This document shows positions 40,689 through 52,690 of a stretch of DNA of 64,000 bases, piece after piece. Source of the DNA: an uncultured Lachnospiraceae bacterium (lineage in GTDB: Bacteria > Bacillota > Clostridia > Lachnospirales > Lachnospiraceae); NCBI GenBank assembly GCA_944384025.1, contig CALWRS010000001.1, positions 62,001 through 126,000 of the forward strand. Direction: 5' to 3'. Position 1 is the stretch's first letter. Every line of letters starts with the position of its first letter. The position numbers and the translations under genes were made by a program. The notes under the pieces were generated by a model, which ran no database searches, had not been told where the DNA came from, and was given only the letters and a program-made list of their open reading frames with translations.

Positions 40689-40691
40689 CAA

Positions 40692-40812
40692 ACGTGACTG
40701 CCGAAGACAGTAGGTGCCGTAAGGCGTAAGGTGTGACCGCCTACCGAGGATCTGTCAGCTCATTTGAACTTGTTTATGTGCTGCCTTCCGCTTTGGTGAA
40801 GGCGGCTTTTTT
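40692..40812 (+). ncRNA. Ribosomal protein L10 leader with attenuator
   Basis: The transcript start contains GACTGCCGAAGACAGTAGG … CCTACCGAGG, the conserved core of the Firmicutes L10 leader bound by the L10-L12 complex. It is followed at 40780-40806 by a 9-bp stem (GCTGCCTTC / GAAGGCGGC, one G-U) and T6, a terminator. Binding of L10(L12)4 would favour termination and limit rplJL expression. Confidence 0.88.
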
Positions 40813-40866
40813 CTTTCTCAAATGTGCCGGCGAATCGGCGTTAATTTGTAAAGGAGGAAAATTGTT

Positions 40867-41361
40867 ATGGCAAAGGTAGAACTGAAGCAGCCGATTATCG
40901 ATGAAATCAAAGGATACGTTGCGGACGCAAAGTCCATTATCCTTGTGGATTATCGCGGTTTGACCGTAGAGCAGGATACGCAGCTTCGTAAATCCTTCCG
41001 TGAGAGCGGCGTGGTTTATAAAGTATATAAGAACACGTTCCTCAAAAGAGCGTTCGAAGGAACCCCTTACGAAGAACTTTCCAAGCATCTGGACGGTCCG
41101 ACGGCCGTAGCGTTCGGAATTCAGGACGCAGCCGTACCTGCAAAGATTATTGCAAACACCGCAAAGACTGCAGAAAAGCTTGAGTTTAAAGCCGGTATTG
41201 TAGAAGGTACGTATTACGACGCTGCCGGATGCGCTGTTGTTGCAACCATCCCTTCCAGAGACGAGCTTATCGCAAAACTTCTTGGAAGTCTGCAGTCGCC
41301 TATTACGAATCTGGCTCGTGTACTCAACCAAATCGCAGAGAAAAATTCTGCGGCAGCTTAA
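40867..41361 (+). CDS. rplJ: 50S ribosomal protein L10
   Basis: The 164-residue protein matches L10: KQPIIDEIKGYVADAKSIIL, VDYRGLTVEQDTQLRKSFRE, YKVYKNTFLKRAF, and a C-terminal helix carrying L7/L12 dimers. It is the base of the ribosomal stalk. AAAGGAGG precedes ATG 40867. Autoregulated through the leader upstream. Confidence 0.96.
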   Translation: MAKVELKQPIIDEIKGYVADAKSIILVDYRGLTVEQDTQLRKSFRESGVVYKVYKNTFLKRAFEGTPYEELSKHLDGPTAVAFGIQDAAVPAKIIANTAKTAEKLEFKAGIVEGTYYDAAGCAVVATIPSRDELIAKLLGSLQSPITNLARVLNQIAEKNSAAA

Positions 41362-41427
41362 CGAAGCAAACCGCCGCATAGCGGCAAAACTTATTCGAAT
41401 TTTAAATTATTAATGGAGGATGAAAAC

Positions 41428-41790
41428 ATGACAAATCAGGAATTTATCGATGCGATTAAGGCAATGAGCGTTCTGGAACTGAACGAATTAGTAAAAGCTT
41501 GTGAAGAAGAATTCGGCGTAAGCGCAGCAGCAGGCGTTGTTGTTGCAGCAGCAGGCGCTGCTCCGGCAGAGGAAGAGAAAACCGAATTTAACGTAGAGCT
41601 TACCGACGTAGGCCCGAACAAGGTTAAGGTAATCAAAGTTGTTCGCGAAATTACCGGACTTGGTCTGAAGGAAGCAAAGGATGTTGTTGACAACGCTCCT
41701 AAAATGGTTAAAGAGAGCGCAAGCAAGGAAGAGGCTGAGGATATTAAGACGAAGCTGGAAGCTGAAGGCGCAAAGGTTACGCTTAAGTAA
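41428..41790 (+). CDS. rplL: 50S ribosomal protein L7/L12
   Basis: The 120-residue protein has the N-terminal dimerisation domain ([20 protein letters not shown]), an Ala-rich hinge ([15 protein letters not shown]) and the C-terminal domain ([20 protein letters not shown] … AEGAKVTLK). ATG 41428 follows GGAGGATG; the earlier ATG at 41413 lacks a site. It recruits translation GTPases. A terminator follows. Confidence 0.97.
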   Translation: MTNQEFIDAIKAMSVLELNELVKACEEEFGVSAAAGVVVAAAGAAPAEEEKTEFNVELTDVGPNKVKVIKVVREITGLGLKEAKDVVDNAPKMVKESASKEEAEDIKTKLEAEGAKVTLK

Positions 41791-41804
41791 TTTAGAAACT
41801 TTGG

Positions 41805-41837
41805 AATTCCCCTGCCCTGTGGACAGGGGAATTTTGT
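41805..41837 (+). terminator. Terminator after rplL
   Basis: AATTCCCCTG (41805-41814) and CAGGGGAATT (41824-41833) form a perfect 10-bp stem with a 9-base loop, followed by TTTG. It separates rplL from the xylanase gene. Confidence 0.8.
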
Positions 41838-41879
41838 TATGGGGCAAACGCATTCTTTTTCCGTAAATTAGGAGAAAAT

Positions 41880-43304
41880 ATGAAGGAGAAAGGCAAATAC
41901 TTTTTAGGGGTTCTCGCGCTTTGCGTGCTGCTTGCAGCCGGAGGGTGCGCACAAAAACAGGAAGAAACTATAGCAGACGAAACCGTAACGCAGGCCGTAA
42001 ATACGCCGACCGACGCGCCGGATTTGACGGACGAGCCGCAAAGTACGCCGAGTAGTTCGCCGGATTTGACGGACGAGCCGCCAAGCGAAGCGCCAACGCT
42101 AACGCCTACGCAAACACCGACGCCAAGCGAAACGCCAACGCCGACGCCTACATTTACACCGACGCCAACGCCGACGCCAACAAAAAAACCGTCCGTGCCG
42201 ACGCCAACGCCGTCGCCAACGCCTAAGCCGTCCACGCCGTCGTCCACGCCCAAACCGTCCGCAGCGCCTTCAACCAGCGTGACGCTTGGAACAAGTCTTT
42301 ACAAGCGTTATCAGGGGTATTTTGACTTTGGCTGCTGCGTCAACGAATTGTACTTAAGCGACGCCAATGCCTTGCAGCTGATTTTGGAGCAGTTTAACAG
42401 CATTACGTGCGAAAACGAAATGAAGCCGGAAGCGTTTTTAAATCAAGACCAGTGCCGCACGCAGGGAAAAGTCGTTATTAGCGTTTCTAGCAAAACGAAG
42501 AGCGTTTTAGACTGGGCGAAAAAGAACGGACTTAAGGTTCGCGGACACGTTTTGGTTTGGTATTCGCAGACGCCGGATTGGTTTTTCCGGGAAGGCTTTA
42601 GTAAAGACGGCGCATACGTCTCCCGCGAGGAAATGCTTACCCGCATGGAGAGCTATATAAAGCAAGTGCTTAATTATTGCGATACGAATTATCCGGGAAT
42701 GTTTTACGCATGGGACGTTGTAAACGAAGCGTTTACCGACGACGGCACCGGCTATCGCGATTGCCCGTGGTACCAGATTCTTGGAGAGGACTATGTTATC
42801 GAAGCGTTCCGCTACGCAAGAAAATACGCTGCCTCCGGGACAAAGCTGTTTTACAACGACTTTAATACCTACATTAACTACAGCGACAAAATCAAAACGA
42901 CGCGCATTTGCAATCTCGTAAAGGAGCTTCAGAAGGAAAATCTGATTGACGGCGTCGGAATGCAGGCGCATCTGGGCGTATATTACCCGTCCGCCGACGA
43001 TTTTGTAAGAACCGTTACGACATTTTCCAATCTGGGCGTTGAAGTGCACATTACCGAGCTTGACGTAACGACGCCTGAGGAAGCGACAATGGCAAATGAC
43101 GTGGCTTGGAAATTGCAGGCGGAATACCTTGACCGCATTTTTAGCGCGCTTGAGAAAAACGACCGGACAGGCGTTTGCAACTTAACAAGTGTCACCGTTT
43201 GGGGAATTTCGGACAAATATTCTTGGCGCGCCAACCGGACTCCGCTTTTGTTTGACAAAAACTTAATGCCGAAGGATGCGTATTACAGCGTGCTTCAGCA
43301 GTGA
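41880..43304 (+). CDS. GH10 endo-1,4-beta-xylanase lipoprotein (second copy)
   Basis: The 474-residue paralogue of the protein at 21183 has a signal peptide ending LAAGGC (lipid Cys23). An about 100-residue linker of Thr-Pro and Ser-Pro repeats follows, then the GH10 barrel with the acid/base Glu in [11 protein letters not shown] and the nucleophile in HITELDVTT. The shared start of the catalytic domain is [12 protein letters not shown] here and LCERYQGYFTVG there. It lies between rplL and rpoB, genes normally adjacent, with its own terminator. ATG 41880 follows TTAGGAG. Confidence 0.93.
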   Translation: MKEKGKYFLGVLALCVLLAAGGCAQKQEETIADETVTQAVNTPTDAPDLTDEPQSTPSSSPDLTDEPPSEAPTLTPTQTPTPSETPTPTPTFTPTPTPTPTKKPSVPTPTPSPTPKPSTPSSTPKPSAAPSTSVTLGTSLYKRYQGYFDFGCCVNELYLSDANALQLILEQFNSITCENEMKPEAFLNQDQCRTQGKVVISVSSKTKSVLDWAKKNGLKVRGHVLVWYSQTPDWFFREGFSKDGAYVSREEMLTRMESYIKQVLNYCDTNYPGMFYAWDVVNEAFTDDGTGYRDCPWYQILGEDYVIEAFRYARKYAASGTKLFYNDFNTYINYSDKIKTTRICNLVKELQKENLIDGVGMQAHLGVYYPSADDFVRTVTTFSNLGVEVHITELDVTTPEEATMANDVAWKLQAEYLDRIFSALEKNDRTGVCNLTSVTVWGISDKYSWRANRTPLLFDKNLMPKDAYYSVLQQ

Positions 43305-43321
43305 AAATGCATAAAAAAAGA

Positions 43322-43362
43322 AACCAGACCGTGGAGAAAATCTGCGGACTGGTTTTTTCTTC
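43322..43362 (+). terminator. Terminator after the second xylanase gene
   Basis: AACCAG and CTGGTT form the base of a hairpin over 43322-43353 with partial inner pairing, followed by T6. Confidence 0.65.
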
Positions 43363-43392
43363 TCTAAATTAAAAAAAACTGCCAAATTTTTG

Positions 43393-43421
43393 TTGACAGC
43401 CGGAGAAAGATGTGCTATTAT
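43393..43421 (+). promoter_or_regulatory. Promoter of rpoBC
   Basis: TTGACA (43393-43398) and TATTAT (43416-43421) are 17 bases apart, giving a leader of about 155 bases. Confidence 0.75.
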
Positions 43422-43478
43422 GAAAAATGCACTATTGTGGTGTTATGCGCCTATTTGACTTCATTATAGCATAGGGTC

Positions 43479-43520
43479 AGCAGAAATGCAAGACGTTTTG
43501 TACATCTTGTGCTTTCTGCT
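43479..43520 (+). promoter_or_regulatory. Hairpin in the rpoB leader
   Basis: AGCAGAAA (43479-43486) pairs with TTTCTGCT (43513-43520), with GCAAGA/TCTTGT continuing the stem imperfectly. No T-run follows, so it is not a terminator. It may regulate rpoB translation or stability. Confidence 0.45.
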
Positions 43521-43583
43521 TTGCACACAACGAAATGTTGAGGTACAAATGGCAAGAAAATAAATCAAGGGGTGAAAACGTCA

Positions 43584-46500
43584 ATGGATAAAAACAGAAT
43601 TTGTCCCGTTAAGGTTGGCAAAGGCGTACGAATGAGTTATTCCAGACAAAATGAAATTCTCGAAATGCCAAATCTGATTGAGGTCCAGAAAGATTCCTAC
43701 AAGTGGTTTTTGGAAAAAGGACTTTACGAGATTTTCGAGGACATCTCACCGATTGAAGATTACAGCGGTCAGCTGCGTCTTGAGTTTGTCGATTATCAGC
43801 TTTGCGAGGACGACGTCAAATACTCGATCGATGAATGCAAGGAACGCGACGCGACTTATGCGGCTCCGCTAAAGGTGAAAGTGCGTCTGATTAACAGCAG
43901 CCAGCCCGACAACATTATCGAACATACGATCTTCATGGGTGACCTGCCGCTAATGACTGCGACCGGAACGTTTGTAATTAACGGTGCGGAGCGTGTTATC
44001 GTCAGCCAGCTTGTTCGTTCCCCGGGAATTTATTACGCCATTGGACATGACAAAATCGGAAAGAAGCTCTACTCTTGTACCGTAATTCCGAACCGCGGCG
44101 CGTGGTTGGAATACGAAACCGACTCCAACGACGTGTTTTATGTTCGGGTGGACAGAAACCGTAAAGTTCCGATTACGGTTTTAATTCGTGCGCTTGGCGT
44201 AGGCACAAACGAAGCCATTCGCGAACTTTTTGGCGACGAACCGAAGTTAGAAGCAAGCTTTGCTAAAGACCCGTCGGAAAATTACCAAGACGGTCTGCTG
44301 GAGCTTTACAAAAAGCTGCGTCCGGGCGAACCGCTTTCCGTAGAAAGCGCAGAGTCGCTTGTTAATGCGATGTTCTTTGACCCTAGAAGATACGACCTCG
44401 CTAAAGTAGGGCGCTATAAGTTTAACAAAAAGCTGATGCTTAAAAACCGCATTGCGGGACAAAAGCTTGCGGAAACGGTTGCCGATCCGCTTACCGGAGA
44501 AATTATCGCCGAGGCCGGAACCGTTATTACGGAGGCGCTTGCTGACCAAATCCAAAACGCTGCCGTTCCTTCCGTAATGGTGCAGGGAGAAGAGCGAAAT
44601 GTAAAGATTCTCTCCAACATGATGGTAGATTTAAAGCACTTTGTAAACTGCGAGCCGAAGGAACTTGGCGTTACAGAGTTAGTATATTACCCTGTTCTGA
44701 AAGAAATATTAGAGGAAAATTCTACCGAAGAGGCTCTGTTTGAGGCGATTCACAGAAACGTTCATGTGCTTATTCCAAAGCACATCACAAAAGAAGATAT
44801 TTTCGCGTCGATTAACTACAACATGCATCTGGAATATGGCATGGGCAACGACGACGACATCGACCACTTGGGCAACCGCCGCATTCGAGCGGTAGGTGAG
44901 CTTTTGCAAAACCAGTACCGCATCGGTATGTCCCGGATGGAGCGCGTTGTGCGCGAGCGTATGACGACGCAGGATCCTGACGGCATTACGCCGCAGTCCT
45001 TAATTAACATTAAGCCGGTTACGGCAGCGGTGAAGGAGTTCTTCGGAAGCTCTCAGCTGTCGCAGTTTATGGATCAGAACAACCCGCTTGGCGAGCTGAC
45101 GCATAAAAGACGTCTGTCCGCGCTTGGACCGGGCGGTCTCTCCCGTGACCGTGCAGGCTTTGAAGTGCGTGACGTTCACTACACGCACTACGGCAGAATG
45201 TGTCCGATAGAGACGCCGGAAGGACCGAACATCGGTCTGATTAACTCCTTAGCTTCCTACGCGCGGATTAATGAGTACGGGTTTGTGGAAGCACCGTACC
45301 GTAAGGTAGACCACGCCGACCCGGAAAATCCGGTCGTTACGGACGAAGTTGTTTATTTGACGGCGGACGAAGAAGACAAATTCATTGTCGCACAGGCGAG
45401 CGAACCGCTGGATAACGAAGGACATTTTATCAACTCCAACGTATCCGGACGTTTCCGTACAGAGACGTCGCAGTTTGAAAAGAAGCGGATCGATTTGATG
45501 GATGTTTCGCCGAAGATGATCTTCTCGGTTGCAACCGCCATGATTCCGTTTTTGCAAAACGACGACGCGAACCGCGCCCTGATGGGCTCGAACATGCAGC
45601 GTCAGGCTGTGCCGCTTTTGTTTACCGATTCGCCGGTTGTTGGAACGGGCATGGAGATGAAAACGGCGGTCGATTCCGGCGTTTGCATTCTTGCAAAGCG
45701 CGCAGGCGTTGTGGAGCGCGCGGAGGCAAGCCGGATTGTCGTTAAAGCGGAAGACGGAACGCGCGACGAATACCGTCTTCAGAAGTTTGCAAGAAGCAAC
45801 CAGGGAACTTGCATTAACCAAAGACCGATTGTGAAAAAAGGCGAGAAGGTCAGCGAAGGGCAGGTTATTGCCGACGGTCCTTCTACGTCGCAGGGCGAGC
45901 TTGCGCTTGGCAAGAACCCGCTTATCGGCTTTATGACGTGGGAAGGCTACAACTACGAGGACGCCGTTTTGCTTAGCGAGCGGCTTGTTCAGGAAGACGT
46001 ATACACGTCGGTTCATATTGAAGAATACGAAGCGGAAGCAAGAGATACGAAGCTTGGGCCGGAAGAAATTACGCGCGACGTACCCGGCGTAGGCGACGAC
46101 GCGCTGAAAGATTTGGACGAGCGCGGCATTATCCGTATCGGCGCGGAGGTTCGTGCCGGAGACATTCTTGTCGGAAAAGTTACGCCAAAAGGCGAGACAG
46201 AGCTGACCGCAGAGGAACGGCTCCTGCGTGCGATCTTTGGTGAAAAGGCAAGAGAAGTCAGAGATACTTCCCTGCGTGTTCCGCACGGAGAATTTGGTAT
46301 TATCGTTGACGCGAAAGTGTTTACAAGAGCGAACGGCGACGAGCTGCCGCCGGGCGTAAACGAAAGCGTCCGCGTATATATTGCGCAAAAGAGAAAGATT
46401 CAGGTGGGCGACAAAATGGCCGGCCGCCACGGAAACAAAGGTGTCGTTTCCCGCGTGCTTCCGGTTGAGGATATGCCGTTTTTGCCAAACGGCCGTCCTT

Positions 46501-47408
46501 TGGATATCGTGCTTAACCCGCTTGGCGTGCCTTCTCGAATGAACATCGGTCAGGTGCTTGAAATTCACTTAAGCCTTGCCGCGCAAGTGCTTGGCTTTAA
46601 AGTTTCCACACCGGTGTTTGACGGCGCGAACGAGTACGACATTATGGACACTCTGAAAATGGCGAACGATTACGTAAATACGCCGCTTGAAGAGTTTAAA
46701 GCAAAATACGAAGACGTTTTGGATCCTGAGGTAATGGAATACCTGCTGAATAATCAGGAGTACCGCAAGGAATGGGAAGGCGTTCCGATTAAGCCGGACG
46801 GCAAGGTTCAACTTCGCGACGGACGCACCGGTGAACCGTTTGACGGCGAAGTTACGGTCGGCTTCATGCATTATCTGAAGCTGCACCACCTAGTTGACGA
46901 CAAGATTCACGCGCGTTCTACCGGGCCTTACTCTTTGGTTACCCAGCAGCCGTTAGGAGGAAAGGCGCAATTTGGTGGTCAGCGTTTCGGCGAAATGGAA
47001 GTTTGGGCGCTGGAAGCTTACGGCGCAGCGCACATTTTGCAGGAAATCCTGACGGTAAAATCCGACGATGTGACCGGACGTGTAAAGACATATGAAGCGA
47101 TTATAAAAGGAGAAAACATTTCCGAGCCGGGCATTCCCGAATCGTTTAAGGTTCTCTTAAAGGAGCTGCAGTCGCTTGCTCTGGACGTTACCGTTTTGGA
47201 CGAAGACGGCAACGAAGTCAATATGACAGAGGAAGTAGACGGTCCCGACCCGAGCCTGCATCGCATTATCGAAGGCGACGAAGGCTTCCGCAACTACGAC
47301 GGTTTGGCGGACGCCGGATACCAAGAAGTGGTTCCGGACGAGCAGGGAGATTTGTTTGGAGAATACGCAGACACGCAGATCCCGGAAGATTCCGATGAGG
47401 AGTTTTAA
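43584..47408 (+). CDS. rpoB: RNA polymerase subunit beta
   Basis: The protein is about 1274 residues. The rifampicin-binding region reads [19 protein letters not shown] then [12 protein letters not shown], with unaltered Asp, His and Ser at the usual resistance positions, so wild type is expected. Other conserved blocks: [44 protein letters not shown], and [20 protein letters not shown] at the end. ATG 43584 is chosen because AAGGGGTG lies about 10 bases before it; GTG 43572 overlaps the site. It ends in an acidic tail ([12 protein letters not shown]). rpoC follows after 50 bases. Confidence 0.97.
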   Translation: MDKNRICPVKVGKGVRMSYSRQNEILEMPNLIEVQKDSYKWFLEKGLYEIFEDISPIEDYSGQLRLEFVDYQLCEDDVKYSIDECKERDATYAAPLKVKVRLINSSQPDNIIEHTIFMGDLPLMTATGTFVINGAERVIVSQLVRSPGIYYAIGHDKIGKKLYSCTVIPNRGAWLEYETDSNDVFYVRVDRNRKVPITVLIRALGVGTNEAIRELFGDEPKLEASFAKDPSENYQDGLLELYKKLRPGEPLSVESAESLVNAMFFDPRRYDLAKVGRYKFNKKLMLKNRIAGQKLAETVADPLTGEIIAEAGTVITEALADQIQNAAVPSVMVQGEERNVKILSNMMVDLKHFVNCEPKELGVTELVYYPVLKEILEENSTEEALFEAIHRNVHVLIPKHITKEDIFASINYNMHLEYGMGNDDDIDHLGNRRIRAVGELLQNQYRIGMSRMERVVRERMTTQDPDGITPQSLINIKPVTAAVKEFFGSSQLSQFMDQNNPLGELTHKRRLSALGPGGLSRDRAGFEVRDVHYTHYGRMCPIETPEGPNIGLINSLASYARINEYGFVEAPYRKVDHADPENPVVTDEVVYLTADEEDKFIVAQASEPLDNEGHFINSNVSGRFRTETSQFEKKRIDLMDVSPKMIFSVATAMIPFLQNDDANRALMGSNMQRQAVPLLFTDSPVVGTGMEMKTAVDSGVCILAKRAGVVERAEASRIVVKAEDGTRDEYRLQKFARSNQGTCINQRPIVKKGEKVSEGQVIADGPSTSQGELALGKNPLIGFMTWEGYNYEDAVLLSERLVQEDVYTSVHIEEYEAEARDTKLGPEEITRDVPGVGDDALKDLDERGIIRIGAEVRAGDILVGKVTPKGETELTAEERLLRAIFGEKAREVRDTSLRVPHGEFGIIVDAKVFTRANGDELPPGVNESVRVYIAQKRKIQVGDKMAGRHGNKGVVSRVLPVEDMPFLPNGRPLDIVLNPLGVPSRMNIGQVLEIHLSLAAQVLGFKVSTPVFDGANEYDIMDTLKMANDYVNTPLEEFKAKYEDVLDPEVMEYLLNNQEYRKEWEGVPIKPDGKVQLRDGRTGEPFDGEVTVGFMHYLKLHHLVDDKIHARSTGPYSLVTQQPLGGKAQFGGQRFGEMEVWALEAYGAAHILQEILTVKSDDVTGRVKTYEAIIKGENISEPGIPESFKVLLKELQSLALDVTVLDEDGNEVNMTEEVDGPDPSLHRIIEGDEGFRNYDGLADAGYQEVVPDEQGDLFGEYADTQIPEDSDEEF

Positions 47409-47458
47409 TCCGATAATCCGGCAGTATTTGATCAGATACAAGGAAGGAGCACCAGCAT

Positions 47459-50400
47459 ATGTCAAGTGTAATGTTAAATGAGGGCGTAAAAGAAATCACT
47501 TACGACGCCATTAAGATTGGTCTTGCCTCTCCGGAAAAAATCAAGGAGTGGGCGAAGGCCGGCAGACCGGGCGACGTGACCGACTATGAGGTAAAAAAGC
47601 CGGAAACGATCAATTACCGGACGCTTAAGCCGGAGCGGGACGGACTTTTTTGCGAAAAGATTTTCGGACCGAGCCGGGACTGGGAGTGTCATTGCGGAAA
47701 ATACAAAAAAATCCGTTATAAAGGCGTAGTGTGCGACCGCTGCGGCGTGGAAGTAACCAAATCCAGCGTTCGCCGCGAGCGCATGGGCTATATAGAGCTT
47801 GCAGCGCCGGTTTCCCATATCTGGTATTTTAAAGGAATTCCCAGCCGGATGGGACTGATTTTGGATTTGTCTCCCAGAACACTGGAAAAAGTATTGTACT
47901 TTGCAAGCTACATTGTTCTGGACGCAGGAACGACGCCGTTCCACGTTAAGGACGTCCTCTCCGAACTGGAATACCATAAAGCCTGCGAAGAATACGGCGC
48001 GGATTCCTTCCGTGTCGGCATGGGCGCAGAAGCGATTAGGGAGCTTTTAAAAGCCATCGACTTAGAGGAAGAAGCGCGGGTTCTTAAGCAAGGGCTTGAA
48101 GAGAGCAGCGGACAAAAGCGCGCCCGCATCATCAAGCGTCTGGAAGTTGTCGAAGCGTTTAGAGAATCTGGAAACCGTCCGGAATGGATGATTCTTACGT
48201 GTATTCCGGTTATCCCGCCGGATTTGCGCCCGATGGTGCAGCTAGACGGCGGACGGTTTGCGACTTCGGACATGAACGATTTGTACCGCAGAATCATCAA
48301 CCGCAACAATCGTCTGAAGCGGCTTTTGGAGCTTGGCGCGCCGGAGATTATTGTGCGCAACGAAAAGCGTATGCTGCAGGAGGCAGTTGACGCTTTAAAC
48401 GACAACGGCCGTCGGGGACGCCCCGTTACCGGCCCGGGCAACCGCGCGCTAAAATCTCTTTCCGATATGCTAAAAGGAAAGCAGGGACGCTTCCGTCAGA
48501 ACCTGCTTGGAAAGCGTGTAGACTACTCCGGCCGTTCCGTTATTGTCGTTGGTCCCGAATTGAAAATTTATCAATGCGGTCTTCCTAAGGAAATGGCAAT
48601 CGAACTGTTTAAGCCTTTCGTTATGAAAGAGCTTGTTTCCCGCGGAATCGCGCACAACATTAAATCTGCAAAGAAAATGGTAGAACGCTTGCAAAGCGAA
48701 GTGTGGGACGTTTTGGAAGACGTCATTCGCGAGCATCCGGTTATGTTAAACCGTGCTCCTACGCTGCACCGCCTTGGAATTCAGGCGTTCGAGCCCATTC
48801 TCGTAGAAGGAAAAGCCATCAAGCTGCACCCGCTTGTATGTACGGCGTTTAATGCCGACTTCGACGGCGACCAGATGGCGGTTCACCTTCCGCTCTCGGT
48901 AGAAGCGCAGGCGGAGTGCCGTTTCCTGCTGCTTTCACCAAACAACCTGCTTAAGCCGTCCGACGGCGGTCCCGTTGCGGTTCCGTCGCAGGATATGGTT
49001 CTTGGTATTTACTACCTGACCATGGATAAGCCGGGCGATAAGGGCGAAGGCAAGTACTTCAAAAACGTAAACGAAGCAATCTTAGCATACGAAAACGGTG
49101 CGATTACTCTTCACGCAAAGATTAAAGTTCGCAGAACCGGCATTAATCTGGAAGGAAAAGAGCAATCGGTTGTCATCGAATCGACGCTAGGACGCTTCCT
49201 GTTTAACGAAATTATTAGTCAGGACCTTGGTTATGTAGACCGTACCCGTCCGGAAAACTTTATGAAGCTGGAAGTCGATTTCCTTGTTAAGAAAAAGGAA
49301 TTAAAGGGCATCCTTGAGAAATGCATTACGACGCACGGCGCTACAGTTACGGCGGAAACGCTTGACGCGATCAAGTCGCTTGGTTACAAATACTCGACCC
49401 GTGCGGCCATGACCGTATCCATTTCGGATATGACGGTGCCGCCGGAAAAGAAAGAAATTATTGCCCGCGCGGAAGATACGGTAGAAGAAATCGCAAGCGC
49501 ATACAGAGAAGGTCTTATGACCGACGACGAGCGCTACCGTGCCGTTGTGGAAACCTGGAAGGAAGCCGATGCCGAAATTACGGAGAAACTCTTAAGCGGT
49601 CTTGACCGTTACAACAACATCCGTATGATGGCGGATTCCGGCGCCCGTGGTTCCGACAAGCAGATTAAGCAGCTTGCGGGAATGCGCGGTTTGATGTCGG
49701 ATACGTCCGGTAAGACGATCGAATTGCCGATTAAGGCAAACTTCCGTGAAGGTCTTGACGTATTGGAATACTTTATTTCGGCGCACGGCGCTAGAAAAGG
49801 TCTTTCCGATACGGCGCTTCGTACGGCGGACTCCGGTTACCTGACGCGTCGTTTGGTAGACGTTTCGCAGGATTTGATTATCCGCGAAATCGACTGCTGC
49901 GAAGGCAAGGAAGAAATTCCGGGCATGTGGATTAAGTCGTTTATGGAAGGCAAGGAAGAAATTGAGAGCCTTCAGGAGCGTATTACCGGAAGATACTCCT
50001 GCGAAGATTATTACGACGATAACGGCGAGCTGATTGTAAAGAAGAACCATATGATTACGCCTAAGCGCGCGGCGCGGATTGTAGCGACCAGAGCGATTTC
50101 CGAAGCCGGAAACGACGCGAAAGTTAAAATTCGTAACGTGCTCTCCTGCCGCTCCCGTCTTGGCGTGTGCGCAAAGTGCTACGGCGCAAACATGGCGACC
50201 GGCGAACCGGTACAAGTTGGCGAAGCAGTTGGTATTATTGCCGCGCAGTCCATCGGCGAACCGGGTACGCAGCTTACTATGAGAACGTTCCATACGGGCG
50301 GTGTTGCCGGAGACGATATCACGCAAGGTCTTCCGCGTGTTGAGGAGCTTTTCGAGGCAAGAAAGCCGAAGGGACTTGCGATTATTTCGGAATTTGCCGG

Positions 50401-51271
50401 CCGCGTTACCGTAAGCGATGCAAAGAAGAAGCGCGAAGTTATTATCACCAACAGCGAGACCGGAGAATCAAAGACGTATCTTATTCCTTACGGCTCGATT
50501 CTAAAAGTATACGACGGACAGGAACTTGCAGCCGGCGACGAGCTTACCGAAGGTTCCGTTAACCCGCACGATATCTTAAAGATCAAAGGTGTTCGCGCCG
50601 TACAGGATTATATGACGCACGAAGTGCAAAGAGTTTACCGCCTGCAAGGTGTAGAAATTAACGACAAGCACATCGAAGTTATTGTACGGCAGATGCTTAA
50701 AAAAGTTCGGATCGAAAACAACGGCGACTCGGAATTCCTTCCGGGAACGATGGTTGATATTTTGGATTACGAAGCAGCAAACGAGAAGCTGGAAGCCGAA
50801 GGCAAGAGACCGGCAGAAGGAACGCAGGTAATGCTTGGTATTACGAAGGCGGCGCTTGCTACAAACTCCTTCCTTTCCGCTGCATCCTTCCAGGAGACGA
50901 CCAAAGTGTTGACCGACGCTGCAATCAAAGGCAAGGTTGATCCGCTTATCGGTCTTAAGGAAAACGTTATTATCGGTAAGCTGATTCCTGCCGGAACCGG
51001 TATGAAGAAGTACCGCAACGTGAAACTGGATACCGACAACGAAGTAATCCAGCCAAGCGGCGAAGGCTTCGAGGAAGAATTTACACCTCTTGGAGACGAA
51101 CCGTTTGAACCGGCGGAAGATTTGGTTGCCGACGACGCAGTATACGCAGACGACGTTGTATATGACGACGACGCGGTATACGCCGACGATATCCTGTACG
51201 AAGACGACATCTATTACGAAGACGATGCAGTCTTTGAGGACGACATTGAAATTGAAGGAGAAGAAAAATAG
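47459..51271 (+). CDS. rpoC: RNA polymerase subunit beta' with a repeated acidic-tyrosine tail
   Basis: The 1270-residue protein has the zinc site ([20 protein letters not shown]), the catalytic [16 protein letters not shown], the bridge and trigger helices ([20 protein letters not shown]) and the second zinc site ([13 protein letters not shown]). The last ~50 residues are unusual: from residue ~1225 on come six hexapeptide units of the form Asp-Asp-x-x-Tyr/Phe-x ([18 protein letters not shown] …), encoded by 18-base units at 51131-51244. Its role is unknown. ATG 47459 follows AAGGAAGGAG. rho follows after 14 bases. Confidence 0.97.
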   Translation: MSSVMLNEGVKEITYDAIKIGLASPEKIKEWAKAGRPGDVTDYEVKKPETINYRTLKPERDGLFCEKIFGPSRDWECHCGKYKKIRYKGVVCDRCGVEVTKSSVRRERMGYIELAAPVSHIWYFKGIPSRMGLILDLSPRTLEKVLYFASYIVLDAGTTPFHVKDVLSELEYHKACEEYGADSFRVGMGAEAIRELLKAIDLEEEARVLKQGLEESSGQKRARIIKRLEVVEAFRESGNRPEWMILTCIPVIPPDLRPMVQLDGGRFATSDMNDLYRRIINRNNRLKRLLELGAPEIIVRNEKRMLQEAVDALNDNGRRGRPVTGPGNRALKSLSDMLKGKQGRFRQNLLGKRVDYSGRSVIVVGPELKIYQCGLPKEMAIELFKPFVMKELVSRGIAHNIKSAKKMVERLQSEVWDVLEDVIREHPVMLNRAPTLHRLGIQAFEPILVEGKAIKLHPLVCTAFNADFDGDQMAVHLPLSVEAQAECRFLLLSPNNLLKPSDGGPVAVPSQDMVLGIYYLTMDKPGDKGEGKYFKNVNEAILAYENGAITLHAKIKVRRTGINLEGKEQSVVIESTLGRFLFNEIISQDLGYVDRTRPENFMKLEVDFLVKKKELKGILEKCITTHGATVTAETLDAIKSLGYKYSTRAAMTVSISDMTVPPEKKEIIARAEDTVEEIASAYREGLMTDDERYRAVVETWKEADAEITEKLLSGLDRYNNIRMMADSGARGSDKQIKQLAGMRGLMSDTSGKTIELPIKANFREGLDVLEYFISAHGARKGLSDTALRTADSGYLTRRLVDVSQDLIIREIDCCEGKEEIPGMWIKSFMEGKEEIESLQERITGRYSCEDYYDDNGELIVKKNHMITPKRAARIVATRAISEAGNDAKVKIRNVLSCRSRLGVCAKCYGANMATGEPVQVGEAVGIIAAQSIGEPGTQLTMRTFHTGGVAGDDITQGLPRVEELFEARKPKGLAIISEFAGRVTVSDAKKKREVIITNSETGESKTYLIPYGSILKVYDGQELAAGDELTEGSVNPHDILKIKGVRAVQDYMTHEVQRVYRLQGVEINDKHIEVIVRQMLKKVRIENNGDSEFLPGTMVDILDYEAANEKLEAEGKRPAEGTQVMLGITKAALATNSFLSAASFQETTKVLTDAAIKGKVDPLIGLKENVIIGKLIPAGTGMKKYRNVKLDTDNEVIQPSGEGFEEEFTPLGDEPFEPAEDLVADDAVYADDVVYDDDAVYADDILYEDDIYYEDDAVFEDDIEIEGEEK

Positions 51272-51285
51272 TTTCTTTTACGGGG

Positions 51286-52629
51286 ATGGAAAATGATTAT
51301 CAAAGCAGGTCGCTTACCGACCTGAGACAACTTGCAAAGGAGCGGGGAATTACCGGCGTGAGCGCAAAAAAGAAGCAGGAGCTTGTCGATTTATTGACGG
51401 CTCAGGAAGAAAAGTCGCGTCCGGAAGCAGTACCTGCGCGCAAAGACGAAAAGCCGCGCAGGGAAAATTCCCACCCGGCGTCGGAGTTAAGTCATTTAGA
51501 TACCGGAATCACGAAGGTGGGCATTTTGGAAATCCCGCCGGAATCGGGATTTGGGTTCATCCGGTGCGATAACTTCCTGCCCGGAGAAGACGACGTGTAC
51601 GTCTCGCCGACGCAGATTCGCCGCTTCAACATGAAAACCGGAGACATTATCTGCGGAAATCTAAAGATAAAAAATGCCGGAGAAAAGTACAGCGCCCTGC
51701 TCTATGTAAAGTCCATAAACGGGCGGCCGCCGGAAGAGGCAGTCAGACGTCCCCGTTTTGAGGATCTGACGCCGGTCTTTCCGCACGAGCGCATTCATTT
51801 GGAATCGCCCGGTTGTACGCCGGCAATGCGCATTGTAGATTTGCTTTCTCCAATCGGAAAAGGCCAGCGCGGGATGATTGTATCGCAGCCAAAGGCCGGA
51901 AAAACGACGCTTTTAAAGCAGATTGCAAAGGCGATGATTCGCAACCATCCGGAGATGCATTTGATCATTTTGCTGATTGACGAGCGTCCGGAGGAAGTAA
52001 CCGATATGAAGGAATCCATCGAAGGGAAAAACGTAGAGGTTATTTACTCCACCTTTGACGAGCTTCCGGAAAATCACAAACGCGTTTCCGAAATGGTTAT
52101 CGAGCGCGCAAAAAGACTGGTAGAGCACGGAAAAGACGTGACGATTTTGTTAGACAGCATTACGCGTCTGGCGCGCGCTTATAACCTTACTTGTCAGTCC
52201 AGCGGTCGGACGCTTAGCGGCGGTCTTGACCCGGCGGCGCTTCATATGCCGAAAAAATTCTTCGGAGCAGCTCGCTGCATGAAGGAAGGCGGAAGCCTGA
52301 CGATTTTGGCGACGGCGCTTGTAGAGACCGGCAGCCGCATGGATGACGTTGTGTTTGAGGAATTTAAAGGAACCGGCAATATGGAACTTGTGCTTGACCG
52401 GAACTTGTCGGAAAAGCGGATTTTCCCCGCCATCGACCTTCCGAAATCGAGCACGCGAAGAGAAGATTTGCTCCTAGAGCCATGGGAACTAGAGGCGAAC
52501 ATGCTGATGCGGCGCGCCTTTTACGGAGCGCGCTCGGAAGAGGCTATTGAACAGATTATCCAGATGTTTGCGCGGACGCGCAACAACGAAGAGTTTGCGC
52601 ACATCATCAAGAAGACAAAGCTGGGCTAG
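51286..52629 (+). CDS. rho: Transcription termination factor Rho
   Basis: The 447-residue hexameric RNA helicase has an N-terminal Rho_N/SAP-like domain ([22 protein letters not shown]), a cold-shock RNA-binding domain ([20 protein letters not shown]) and the ATPase (Walker [14 protein letters not shown], Walker [14 protein letters not shown], arginine and R-loop [18 protein letters not shown]). It terminates transcripts. The gene follows rpoC by 14 bases, instead of the rpsL-rpsG pair that usually follows rpoC in Firmicutes. ATG 51286 has a modest GGGGATGG site. Confidence 0.96.
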   Translation: MENDYQSRSLTDLRQLAKERGITGVSAKKKQELVDLLTAQEEKSRPEAVPARKDEKPRRENSHPASELSHLDTGITKVGILEIPPESGFGFIRCDNFLPGEDDVYVSPTQIRRFNMKTGDIICGNLKIKNAGEKYSALLYVKSINGRPPEEAVRRPRFEDLTPVFPHERIHLESPGCTPAMRIVDLLSPIGKGQRGMIVSQPKAGKTTLLKQIAKAMIRNHPEMHLIILLIDERPEEVTDMKESIEGKNVEVIYSTFDELPENHKRVSEMVIERAKRLVEHGKDVTILLDSITRLARAYNLTCQSSGRTLSGGLDPAALHMPKKFFGAARCMKEGGSLTILATALVETGSRMDDVVFEEFKGTGNMELVLDRNLSEKRIFPAIDLPKSSTRREDLLLEPWELEANMLMRRAFYGARSEEAIEQIIQMFARTRNNEEFAHIIKKTKLG

Positions 52630-52639
52630 AAAAATGGTC

Positions 52640-52668
52640 TTGCAATATCGAAACGGCTATGCTATAAT
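52640..52668 (+). promoter_or_regulatory. Promoter of rpmE
   Basis: TTGCAA (52640-52645) and TATAAT (52663-52668), 17-base spacing. Confidence 0.7.
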
Positions 52669-52690
52669 TACAAAGCTGTAAATTCGAGTG

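Noticed and set aside
45249..46568. 439-codon open frame on the minus strand inside rpoB
   Set aside because: It is antisense to highly conserved rpoB codons, rich in His, Arg and Cys, with no ribosome site. It is a shadow of codon bias.
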